A DNA stretch of 64,000 bases from Prorocentrum cordatum (Eukaryota > Sar > Dinophyceae > Prorocentrales > Prorocentraceae), in NCBI GenBank assembly GCA_963575745.1, contig CAUYUJ010018305.1:490357-554356 (forward strand), in the 5' to 3' direction. Position numbers and translations under genes: made by a program. Shown here piece after piece: positions 21,724-30,305 of the stretch (position 1 is the stretch's first letter; each line of letters starts with the position of its first letter). The notes under the pieces were generated by a model. The model did not search any database, was not told the DNA's origin, and saw only the letters and a program-made list of their open reading frames with translations.

Positions 21724-22176
21724 CCTATCGCCCCTCCACAGAAGCGGCCTGCCTCCCTCCACGTTGGCCCTTGGAGCTCACCGTTCTGTCCAGTATGCCG
21801 GGGCGGATGCAGCCTTGGCGGCGAGTGCCCACCTCCCCCGTTCGAAGGTCCAGGGGAGGAGGAGGTGGCGGCGGAGGAGGAGGAGGAGGAGGAGGAAAAG
21901 AAAGAGAAGGAGCTCCCTCCTCCCTCATCCCTCTTCTCCTTTCTTCCGCTCTTCTCCTCTCCTCCTCTCTTCTCTCCCCTCTCCCTCCCCCTCGTTGTCG
22001 TCGTCGTCGTCGTCGTCCTCCTCCTCCTCCTCCCTCCCTCCCTCCCTCCCTCCCTCCCTCCCTCCCTCCCTCCCTCCCTCCCTGGCTCCTCCCTCCTCCT
22101 CCTCCTCCTCCTCCTCCTCCTCCTCCTGCTCCTCCCCCTTCCCCTCCTCCTCCTCCTCCTCCTCCTCCTCCTCCCC
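21724..22176 (+). repeat. (GGA)n then TCC/TCCC arrays up to the LINE 5' junction
   Basis: (GGA)n at 21856-21900, mixed TCTCC, a GTC run at about 21991-22015, TCCC repeats at 22030-22085, and (TCC)n at 22093-22176. The last triplet array runs directly into the spliced-leader sequence of the LINE. Confidence 0.9.
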
Positions 22177-22198
22177 TCCGTAGCCATTTTGGCTCAAG
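22177..22198 (+). other. Genomic dinoflagellate spliced-leader (DinoSL) relic
   Basis: All 22 positions match the conserved dinoflagellate spliced leader, whose first base is degenerate: T, then CCGTAGCCATTTTGGCTCAA and G. In a spliced-leader RNA gene the exon is followed by a GT donor; here GGCTTTG follows, so this is not an SL RNA gene. It is the leader fixed in DNA by reverse transcription of a trans-spliced mRNA. It marks the exact 5' end of the LINE transcript. Confidence 0.95.
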
Positions 22199-22353
22199 GG
22201 CTTTGTCTTGGCGGGCTGAGCCCGCATAGGCAGAAACGGACACCGCTGACACCGCGGCAGTGCGAGGGCGCTTGCGCCCGATCAGTTTCTTTGCAGTGCT
22301 GGTTCGCCCCAGCAACTGCTTCTCCACGGGGCTCGGAGCTCCCGAGCCATCCC

Positions 22354-23445
22354 ATGTCTTCGAAGGCGGCGAAGCGGCGGCAGAATGAGAGTGAGAACTG
22401 GGTCTGTCGTTTCTGCGTCCACGCTGTCACGAAGAAGCCCTGGTTCAACAAAGCAGGGGTCATGTACTGTCGCCAGTGCAGCCTGCACAAGTCCGTGTGC
22501 TTCAAAGAGAATCTCAAGCAGTCGGAGTCTCCAAGCACTTCTACTCGGTCTGCCACGCTCGAGGCCAAGTGTGCGGAGCTTCAAGAGCAAGTCAGACAGC
22601 TTCAAGCAGCAAGGCGTTCTTCTCCTGATTCAGGTACTGGGAACCCTCCTCCTTGGGCTGCTGATGCTAAGCAGTGTGACAAGCGCAGCAGGATCAAGTA
22701 CCTGGAAGGTCTCATCAAGCAAGTGGCGAGTGGAGGCTTTTCCCAGGACGAGGAGCTGCTCAGACGGTACCGAGAAGAGAAGTCTGCCCTCGAGACGGCC
22801 TTGTTTGCTGACAGACCTGTTGAGGAGCAGGCTCGCAGTTTGGCAAACCGGCTTCAAAGTGCTCGGCATAAGGAAACGCAGCTGCAGAAGGCCCGCGACG
22901 AGCAGCAGAGCAAGATCAGCGAGCTCCAGAAGGTCTTGGAGAGCCTCGACACGCGTTTGGTTGAGGCCAAGGAGGAGGTCCTGCGGCTTGAATGTGAGAC
23001 GAGGGCAACCATGTCCAAGGCTCAGCCACCCGACGGCAGTGGGGAAGGGCCTCCTTCGTTGCGGCAAATGCTCCCCACGCTCTCTGTGTCGGTCGAGCAG
23101 CTGGGGGTGGTCGCTTCTGGGCTGGGGGTTCCTCCAGACCTCTTGGAAGAGCTGCAGGCGATGGCGGCCACGATCAAGAAGCTCGCCGAACTCCCTGCAG
23201 CGCAGCCACCCACCCCAGAGCCACAGCAGCAACCGCAGACGCCCGAGGAGCCCGAGGAGGACCCCGAGGAGGACCCTGCGCCACATGTTGAGTCCATGGA
23301 CGTGGATGATCTGCGGGCTACTCTGGATGCAGCAGGGATACCTGCGCAACCCTCGGATGACGCCGAGGTGCTGCGTGGCAAGATCAGGAAGATGCAGACG
23401 AGCTACCTCTCCATGTGCAAGCGGCAAAAGCCGTCGGCCGAGTAG
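22354..23445 (+). CDS. LINE ORF1 protein (zinc finger plus coiled coil)
   Basis: 363 residues from the ATG at 22354, the first in-frame ATG after the spliced leader; the frame is open further upstream only through (TCC)n. Residues 18-42 hold C-x2-C-x17-C-x2-C (CRFC and CRQC), a zinc-ribbon-like finger probably for nucleic-acid binding. Two heptad-rich, charged regions (about 68-95 and 140-235) predict coiled coils that could mediate self-association, as in other LINE ORF1 proteins. A Pro/Glu/Gln-rich acidic linker at about 290-315 is followed by a short C-terminal helix-like segment (DVDDLRATLDAAGIP...). The likely role is binding element RNA in a ribonucleoprotein particle; this is inferred from position and architecture, not from a recognised ORF1 domain. 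Confidence 0.8.
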   Translation: MSSKAAKRRQNESENWVCRFCVHAVTKKPWFNKAGVMYCRQCSLHKSVCFKENLKQSESPSTSTRSATLEAKCAELQEQVRQLQAARRSSPDSGTGNPPPWAADAKQCDKRSRIKYLEGLIKQVASGGFSQDEELLRRYREEKSALETALFADRPVEEQARSLANRLQSARHKETQLQKARDEQQSKISELQKVLESLDTRLVEAKEEVLRLECETRATMSKAQPPDGSGEGPPSLRQMLPTLSVSVEQLGVVASGLGVPPDLLEELQAMAATIKKLAELPAAQPPTPEPQQQPQTPEEPEEDPEEDPAPHVESMDVDDLRATLDAAGIPAQPSDDAEVLRGKIRKMQTSYLSMCKRQKPSAE

Positions 23446-23559
23446 GTTCTCGCTTGTGTTCAATGTGCTCAGTGTGATGGTTGGAAGTGTTAGTGGAATG
23501 ATGGTTGTTTCGGAAAGTGCAGGACCTTCCCCGCGAATGGAAGGAATATTGGGCTCGAG

Positions 23560-24460
23560 TGGCGACCGCTGTGTACTCGGAAGCGCTGGACCTGTTGTTG
23601 GGATGACTGGCACTGGTGATTGCGTGGAGGAGGCCAGCGGGAGCCCTTTCTCATTGAGTCGATGTGCTATTTCAGATGATGGTTCTAATTTTGCAGGGTT
23701 GGGACCTGCTTCTGTCCCATTGGCTTATGTGAATGCTGGTATGTGGAGTACAAGGGCTTCCACCAGTCTTTTGTCTGCCCCTGGTAGTGGGCCAGGTGCT
23801 GGGGCTTCGGCGTCGGCCTCCTGTTCAGGGACAGCGTTGAGTTCGGCGACTCGGCAGTTCTCTGCATTGGGAGCAGTTCTGGGTCCTGCCATCGTCCCTT
23901 CGCTAATGGAGGGCGACCGCTGTGCTCTCGGAAGCGCTGGACCTGTTGTCGGGCCGACTGGCGCAGGTGATTGCGTGAATGAGGCCAGTGGAAGCCCTCC
24001 CTCAGGGAAGGCTTTATTCGGAGTACTACGGCTTCCACCAGTCTCTTGTCTGCCCCTGGTAGTGGGCCAGGTTCTGGGGCTTCGGCGTCGGCTTCATGTA
24101 CCAGGACAGCGGCGAGTTCGGCGACTCGGCATTTCTCTGCATCTGGTGCTTTTCTGGAATCTACCTTCGTCCCTTCGCTTATGGAGGGCGGCCGCTGTGT
24201 TCTCGGAAGCGCTGGACCTGTTGTCGGGCTGACTGGCGCAGGTGATTGCGTGAATGAGGCCAGTGGAAGCCCTCCCCCAGGGAAGGCTAGTATGCGGGGA
24301 ACTACGGCTACCACCAGTCTCTTGTCTGCCCCTGGTAGCGGGCCAGGGGCTTGGGCTTCGGCGTCGGCCTCCTGTTCCAGGTCAGCGGCGGGTTCGGCGA
24401 CGCGGCATTTCTCTGCCCCTGGTGGTGGGCCAAGTGCTGGCAGTTCGGCGTCAAGGTCAG
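23560..24460 (+). repeat. ~275-bp coding tandem repeat at the ORF2 N-terminus
   Basis: TGCCCCTGGTAGTGGGCCAG and variants start at about 23776, 24051 and 24327 (periods 275 and 276). GCGACCGCTGTG-type landmarks occur at 23562, 23913 and 24188. Copies encode a Ser/Ala/Gly-rich block (SAPGSGPG..ASASASC, then GSAGPVVGxTGAGDCVNEAS). The 275-nt step shifts the reading frame and the 276-nt step keeps it; in the second copy GGCTTTATTCGG has lost one base relative to GGCTAGTATGCGG. Confidence 0.9.
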
Positions 24461-27400
24461 CTGTTTCAGGCGGTTGGGGGCAGCCCGCGGTCATTGCCCC
24501 AAACGATGCGGCTGATGGTCCACCTCTCACTGGTACGAGGTCGGCTAAACGTTGCTGCATCACGACAGTCAATGCTGGCTCGCATGGGCCGCTGTTTGAG
24601 TATCTCTCGGAGTACCAGGGCTCGGTTCTCTTGGCGCAGGAGACCAGAGTCGTGGAGGCCCGTTTAGGAGAATTTCAGAATAGGGCGAGGGATGCAGGCT
24701 GGCACGGGCTGTGGTCAGCAGCGTTAGAGACGGGCGAGTCGGCCATGTCCAACTCGAGTGGGGTGGTGGTCTTTGCTCGCACCAACATCACCATCACCGC
24801 CCCCCCTGACGGCAGCCATGTGATATATCCTGGAAGAGCGGTATGCGCCCACGTGCAATGTGGGGTCCCAGGTGGCATTGTCTTTGCTAGCGTTTACTTT
24901 GTGACGGCGATTGGCATGACTGGAGAAAATCTTGCTATACTTTGGGCAGTTGTGCAGAGGATTGCTCAGTGGCAGGCTCTGGGACTGGACTGGGTGATAG
25001 GCGGAGATTGGAATTGCGACTTCTATGCCGTCAATGTCAAAGGTTGGGTCGAGAAGCTTGCAGGCTTGGCGTTTGTTCCGTCGGAGGCCACGTGCATTAC
25101 CGACGCTGGTTCGTCCAAGATTGATTATTTTCTGGCCGCCAGCAACTTGGTTCCAAGACTCGACAGGCAGGCGGTGGTGATGAATGCCCAAGCCACCATT
25201 CCACCTCCACATTTTCCCGTGCAGCTGGTGGTCCATGGGTCGGACAGGCCCATGTGGTGTCGAGTTGCTGATGAACCGAGGAAGTTTCCCCCGATCCCAC
25301 CAGTAGGATGTGCGAGGTACCCTTACAACTGGGACGGGATCAAAGGCATGTTTGAGTCGGTGAAGGCGCCCAGTGACTTACCGCGTGTGTGGGATGCAGT
25401 ACTTGATGGCGTTGATTTCGAGATCGCTGGGAGATTTGACAAAGTCGATGGTAAGGCCCAGGAATTCGTTGGACGAGCTGGACCCCCGAGATTCAAATGG
25501 GAACAAACGACATGGACTCCACCTCGAAAGCGAGAATATCGAGACTCCAGGGTAGCTGCGTGGGCCACGGCAAAGCGTTGGGTGGCCCACTTGCGGTCGG
25601 AGAAGGATAAGCTGCACCGTTTCTGTGAGCGGCTCCGAATATGCAGTGCGGTGTGCACGTTAACCGAGATGCAGTACTTCAAGGTGCTGCAGGCGTTCGA
25701 CGAGGCTGGGAGATATTGTGACAAGATTTCTGCTGAGCAGTGGGTGCTCAAGGATTTGGGTGAGGAGTTCAGTGAATTTCTGCAAAAAGGGTTGGTGATG
25801 ATTGTCGATCCAAACTTTGAGAGTATCACTGATGCCATTTCCGCCCAGGCCGACAAGGTTTTAGGCCAGGAGCGTTCTAGAACGGAAAAGATTTGGAGAG
25901 AATGGGCTCGTGAGTCTTTCTTGGAAGGGGCCAGTCGGGCCCATGCGATGTCCAAAGTCCGAGCACAAGCTGAAGTACTCCAATATTGTCAGGAGTCGCA
26001 GCCATACCAGCTTGCTGACCAGACTTTGCGGCAGTGGTCCAAGGTATGGACGCATCATCGGCTTCAAGCGCCTGATCTTCCCTCGGATTCCAGTGAGTGG
26101 GACGCTCTTCCCCATATCTCTTTTACTGATGTAAGGAATGTGGTGAGGTCCTTTTCGACCAAGACAGCTGCTGGCCCTACGAGGTTGGCGCCGAGGAGTC
26201 TGGACGTCCTGTCCGACGGCGCGCTCCAAGCTATTGGCAACCTTTTCATGTTATGTGAACGGTGGTTGTGCTGGCCAGCAGATCGAATACACAGCGAACT
26301 CGTGCGACTGCCGAAACCCGATGGCGATCACCGATTAATTGTTCTGAGTAACACACTGATACGTGTATGGGGGAAACTCAGGCGACCGATTTCGAGGGAA
26401 TGGCAAGATCGATATGCCTGCCATGAGATGTGGGGCACGAAATCGGGGCAGACTTCGAGCGATTCGGCATTCGACCACAATTTGCAGCAGGAGATTGCCG
26501 AGTTGCTAGGGGAGAACACATGCACGATTCTTTTGGATATGTCCAAGTGCTACGAGATGGTAGACCCGCACGCTTTGTTGCGAGAAGGGAGAGCCTTGGG
26601 GTTCTCTATGCGATTGCTGTGGATGCTCGTGTGCAGTTACCAGCAGCCGCGAAGGATTCGCGCGTTTGGTAGCGTATCGGTTGGGCAGGTATCTTACCAA
26701 GGAATTTTGGCGGGTTGCACGCATGCTACTTTCCTCCTCTACCTGCTCACGTACAGGGCTGTCAGTAGAGCAAACCAGGTCTCGGTCACGGTCACGCCCC
26801 GCACCCTCATGGATGATGTCGGGCTCCAGTCCATCTCGAAGGCCCCTGAGGACCTCAAGTATCTGGCCATTGCGGCCAAGGGCTTCGTCCACGATTCCAA
26901 GGGGCTGGGTATGGTTTTAAATGCTGCGAAGTCAGGCGGGATCCCTGGGAAAAAACGTCTCTGGAAGACCGTCAGTAAGTACATGGGCTCCATGAAGATC
27001 CCGTTCAAGGCCCACATGAGGAACTTAGGCCACGAGTTGTCAGGACCTCGAGTTTTGCGTAGGATCGAGAAGCGTCGCCTGACCAGTTTTAGAGATCGCC
27101 GCCAGCGTTTCACCATGCTGCGAAGGGCGACAGGCAGGCGAGTGACATCGTTGTGGAGGACTGGGGCCCTGCCGTCAGTTGGCCACGGCGCCACTGTGGC
27201 AGGGGTGAGCGACTCGGCTTTGAAGGAGCTCAGGCTGTTCGCGGCGGTCCTCAATGGGGCTCCTGGCAGATCCTCCACGGGGCTCACGGCGTACTTGATC
27301 TCGCACAAGAACGACCAGTATGACCCCATATACCATGCGACGTTGCAGGTTGTGATTAAGTTTTCGGAATGGATCTGGGACTCCAGGGTTCAACCGAGCA

Positions 27401-29334
27401 GGCTCCACAGGGCCTGGGAGAAGCTCAACGAGAAGTTCGGGGGCTCGCAGAAGGCTTCGTGGGCCCAGGCCAGGGGCCCCATGGCGGCCACATGGCTGTC
27501 GCTTCGAAGGATCTCTTGGGACCTTGTCGCCAGCCACGTTGTTAGGGACGACCTAGGCCGAGTCTACGACCTCAGGACGCTGAGCCCAGCAGATTTCAAG
27601 CACTTCTTGACCGAGGGAGTGCAGAGGTGGCAACACGGCCGCCTCTTGCGGCATCTTTATACTGTGGGTGACGGAGTAGCTATTCCAGTCTGGCACAGGG
27701 CCCTCAGGTATGCGATAAAAGGGATTCGATGCGTGAAGCGTCTTGGAGCGATTCAGGCACACTGGGCCGACGGTATCCCTATACCTGCCAGGCTGGATTT
27801 GAAGGCTGGAGGCCGATTCCGTCCCTGCGCAGCTTGTGGTCGCCAGATCAACGAATGCTGGGGACACATTCTGTACGACTGCCCTGCTCTCTTGGAGGGC
27901 GACCCCGATGATGAATTTGCTGCCCTGCCTGAACAGCTCGTCGAAGTGCGAGATCGCCTGGTGAATTCTGGAGTCGGGGCAGGTCGTCCCGAATGGGACT
28001 ACACATACCCTGTCTATGGGATCCCTGAGCTTCCTGTCGGGCTACCTCCGAGAGATTCTGTGAGTTCTGAAGTTTTGTACTGGGGCGATACCGAAGGGCA
28101 ATGGGGGCCAAAGTCGTACACGGACGGTTCGGGGTTCGGGTCGAATGTGCCAGAAACCAGGAGGTGTGGCTGGGGCCTATGCCAGTTGGACCCCGACACT
28201 TTCTTGCCGAAGCGGGCGATTTTCGGCCCATTGCCGTATCTAATCCAGACAGTCGGTCGTGCTGAAAGATATGCTATACGTATGGGGCTGGTTGTTCATC
28301 CAAACCACGAGGTTTTCGTGAGCGATTTACTCTCTTTGGTGGAGGAGGGGAATGCTTGGATGGACGAACTTCAGCACGGCCGAAAGCAGCATGCACGTGT
28401 GTGGCGAGATATTTTTATTGCAGCTGAGAGGCGGGACAAGAAGCTGCCGCCTCCAGCATTCCAGTGGACCCCTGCGCATCGAGACATCGAAGCTGTGGTG
28501 TCGAGCGGGGCTGGTACTACGGAAATTCAAGATTGGCTCGGCAATGCCTGGGCGGACTTTTTCGCAAGAGTTGGCGCTGCTCAACATGCTGTCGCAAAGG
28601 TGACGACGGAGAGCGTGGCGTCCGCCCTGAAAGAGCACCGACTGGTTCTTCAGTATGTGTCCTGGGGAATCCAGAGGGTGGTGGAGTCTCAGAAGTACGG
28701 GCGAGATGTGTTTCCAGGGCCCCGTCCAGTTGAGATTCGTGCGCCTGTGCTCTTTCAAAAAGCGGATGATCATGTATTGTACAAGAACGTCAAGACGGGC
28801 GTTTTCAAGTGTAGAAGGTGCGGGGCCTCAGCCCGCACGCCTGCATCCTTCGACAATCTGCGTGTGGGTGGGGGTCGGAAGTGTGTGCCCAGCAAGATCA
28901 CCCAGGCCCTCACAAATGAGTTCTTCAGGACGTCCCTCGACGTGTGGGAGATGCCAGTGAGTGATGCGCGCGTGGCCGCTGCCCTCGATGCCGCTGCCGC
29001 CTTAGAGCCCCAAGGAGCCCCCGAGGAGGCCGAAGGAGGCCCCTCCCAGCCACCTGTGCTCGACGGGGCCTCTAGGGAGGATGTGGACCCCCTCATCCTG
29101 GAGTGTGGGGCTCTAGGGCACGATGTGTTCCGTGTTAATTCAATGTATTGCTGCCGTCGTTGTGCAGGGCATTGTTCAGTGTTGCAGGTTAATAGTCTCA
29201 GGAAGCTGAAGCGTGAGTGTGTAGGCCTCTCTGACAACCTCAGCACTCGGAGGAACCAGCTCAGGGCGATCGACAGGATCAGCCGTGGGCTCGAGCCACG
29301 TCAGCGTGGAGGGGACCCCGAGCCCCCGCCGTAG
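24181..29334 (+). CDS. LINE ORF2: endonuclease, reverse transcriptase, RNase H
   Basis: 1717 residues from the first in-frame ATG (24181). The true start may be the ATG at 23477 in the +2 frame, joined by a one-base shift in the tandem repeat near 24010. Endonuclease (about 120-345), APE/EEP type: Glu154 (LAQETR), Asp276/Asn278 (GGDWNCD), Asp315 (SKIDYF), possibly His344. Reverse transcriptase: motif A Asp786 (LLDMSKCYE), motif B as GILAGCTHATFLL, motif C Asp878-Asp879 (LMDDVG). A C-x2-C-x9-H-x4-C finger lies at 1216-1234. RNase H: Asp1315 (YTDGSG), Glu1362 (AERYA), Asp1382, His1433, Asp1459 (NAWAD), so the full catalytic set is present. Two C-terminal CxxC pairs (CRRCGA, CCRRC) may bind nucleic acid. 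The protein should nick target DNA and copy element RNA by target-primed reverse transcription. Motif B and the LMDD box depart from the usual QG...SP and YADD forms. Confidence 0.92.
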   Translation: MEGGRCVLGSAGPVVGLTGAGDCVNEASGSPPPGKASMRGTTATTSLLSAPGSGPGAWASASASCSRSAAGSATRHFSAPGGGPSAGSSASRSAVSGGWGQPAVIAPNDAADGPPLTGTRSAKRCCITTVNAGSHGPLFEYLSEYQGSVLLAQETRVVEARLGEFQNRARDAGWHGLWSAALETGESAMSNSSGVVVFARTNITITAPPDGSHVIYPGRAVCAHVQCGVPGGIVFASVYFVTAIGMTGENLAILWAVVQRIAQWQALGLDWVIGGDWNCDFYAVNVKGWVEKLAGLAFVPSEATCITDAGSSKIDYFLAASNLVPRLDRQAVVMNAQATIPPPHFPVQLVVHGSDRPMWCRVADEPRKFPPIPPVGCARYPYNWDGIKGMFESVKAPSDLPRVWDAVLDGVDFEIAGRFDKVDGKAQEFVGRAGPPRFKWEQTTWTPPRKREYRDSRVAAWATAKRWVAHLRSEKDKLHRFCERLRICSAVCTLTEMQYFKVLQAFDEAGRYCDKISAEQWVLKDLGEEFSEFLQKGLVMIVDPNFESITDAISAQADKVLGQERSRTEKIWREWARESFLEGASRAHAMSKVRAQAEVLQYCQESQPYQLADQTLRQWSKVWTHHRLQAPDLPSDSSEWDALPHISFTDVRNVVRSFSTKTAAGPTRLAPRSLDVLSDGALQAIGNLFMLCERWLCWPADRIHSELVRLPKPDGDHRLIVLSNTLIRVWGKLRRPISREWQDRYACHEMWGTKSGQTSSDSAFDHNLQQEIAELLGENTCTILLDMSKCYEMVDPHALLREGRALGFSMRLLWMLVCSYQQPRRIRAFGSVSVGQVSYQGILAGCTHATFLLYLLTYRAVSRANQVSVTVTPRTLMDDVGLQSISKAPEDLKYLAIAAKGFVHDSKGLGMVLNAAKSGGIPGKKRLWKTVSKYMGSMKIPFKAHMRNLGHELSGPRVLRRIEKRRLTSFRDRRQRFTMLRRATGRRVTSLWRTGALPSVGHGATVAGVSDSALKELRLFAAVLNGAPGRSSTGLTAYLISHKNDQYDPIYHATLQVVIKFSEWIWDSRVQPSRLHRAWEKLNEKFGGSQKASWAQARGPMAATWLSLRRISWDLVASHVVRDDLGRVYDLRTLSPADFKHFLTEGVQRWQHGRLLRHLYTVGDGVAIPVWHRALRYAIKGIRCVKRLGAIQAHWADGIPIPARLDLKAGGRFRPCAACGRQINECWGHILYDCPALLEGDPDDEFAALPEQLVEVRDRLVNSGVGAGRPEWDYTYPVYGIPELPVGLPPRDSVSSEVLYWGDTEGQWGPKSYTDGSGFGSNVPETRRCGWGLCQLDPDTFLPKRAIFGPLPYLIQTVGRAERYAIRMGLVVHPNHEVFVSDLLSLVEEGNAWMDELQHGRKQHARVWRDIFIAAERRDKKLPPPAFQWTPAHRDIEAVVSSGAGTTEIQDWLGNAWADFFARVGAAQHAVAKVTTESVASALKEHRLVLQYVSWGIQRVVESQKYGRDVFPGPRPVEIRAPVLFQKADDHVLYKNVKTGVFKCRRCGASARTPASFDNLRVGGGRKCVPSKITQALTNEFFRTSLDVWEMPVSDARVAAALDAAAALEPQGAPEEAEGGPSQPPVLDGASREDVDPLILECGALGHDVFRVNSMYCCRRCAGHCSVLQVNSLRKLKRECVGLSDNLSTRRNQLRAIDRISRGLEPRQRGGDPEPPP

Positions 29335-29481
29335 GCTGTTTTTTGGTCTGGGCCCCCAGGTCCCTGGCGTGTGTGGTCCTGGGGCCCCTCGCGTTTCCTG
29401 GTGTGGCCGTTTTTCCCTGTCCTTGTTTGTGCTGAGGTATGTCAGTCCAGCTGGCGTACTCTTGGTAGCCTGCACCCTGCA

Positions 29482-30205
29482 CCCTCCTCCTCCTCCTGTT
29501 CCTCCTCCTCCTCCTCCTCCTCCTCCTCCTCCTCCTCCCTCTTCTCCTCGTCCTTCCTCTGGTTCCGGGTTCCTCTTCCCCCTTTCCTCTTCCTCCTCCT
29601 CCTCCTCTTCTTCTTCCTCCTCCTCCTCCTCCTCCTCCTCCTCCTCCCCGTCCTCGTCCCCGTCCCCGTCCCCCTTCTCCTCCTTCCTCGGGGCCAGCCT
29701 TGCCAGGGGCAGCGCGTCGTGAGGCTGCTGAAGTCGGGCGAGGAGCTGACCGCGCGCGCGGAGCAGCTCTTCGTGCCCAAGCAGAGTGCGCAGCCTGGGT
29801 CAGGGGTGCAGGCCCGAGACCCCTCCTCCCTCCTCCCCCTCCTCCTCCTCCTCCTCCTCCTCCTCCTCCTCTCCTCCTCCTCCTCCTCCTCCTCCTCCTC
29901 CTCCTCCTCCTCCTCCTCCTCCTCCTCCTCCTCCTCCTCCTCCCTCCTCCTCCTCCTCCTCCTCCTCCTCCTCCTCCTCCTCCTCCTCCTCCTCCTCCTC
30001 CTCCTACCCTCCCTTCCTCCTCCTCCTCCTCCTCCTCCTCCTCCTCCTCCTCCTCCTCCTCCCTCCTCCTCCTCCTGTTCCTCCTCCTCCTCCTGCTCCT
30101 GCTCCTCCTCCTCCTCCTCCTCCTCCTCCTCCTCCTCCTCCTCCTCAGTGCGCAGCCTGGGTCAGGGGTGCAGCCCCGAGACCCCGCCGCCGCCGCCGCC
30201 ACCGC

Positions 30206-30285
<80 letters not shown>

Positions 30286-30305
30286 TCGTCATCGTCGTCG
30301 TCCCA
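29482..30305 (+). repeat. (TCC)n arrays with a 40-bp direct duplication, then (CGT/GGC)n
   Basis: (TCC)n fills 29482-29680 and 29820-30145. AGTGCGCAGCCTGGGTCAGG followed by GGTGCAG and CCGAGACCCC occurs at 29783-29822 and again at 30146-30185, bracketing the second array. 30186-30305 is CCG, then GTC, then GGC triplets. Long frames here are low-complexity. Confidence 0.9.

Larger units (their letters stand above)
22177..29480 (+). mobile_element. Full-length non-LTR retrotransposon (LINE) with spliced-leader 5' end
   Basis: Order: DinoSL (22177), 5' UTR of about 155 bp, ORF1 (22354-23445), a ~275-bp coding tandem repeat, ORF2 (to 29334), then about 145 bp of 3' UTR ending near CTGCACCCTGCACCC. 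(TCC)n abuts both ends (22093-22176 and from about 29482). No poly(A) tail and no clear target duplication are visible, the latter perhaps hidden by the flanking triplets. Both ORFs are long and free of stops except for one register shift in the repeat before the endonuclease, so the insertion looks young. The 3' boundary is an estimate. Confidence 0.85.

Noticed and set aside
22177-22300. Spliced-leader RNA gene
   Set aside because: The leader is not followed by a GT donor or an Sm-site-like downstream region; it continues into the LINE 5' UTR.
22630-24572. Long minus-strand frames opposite LINE ORF1 and the ORF2 N-terminus
   Set aside because: Antisense shadows of the plus-strand coding sequence caused by GC-rich codon use.
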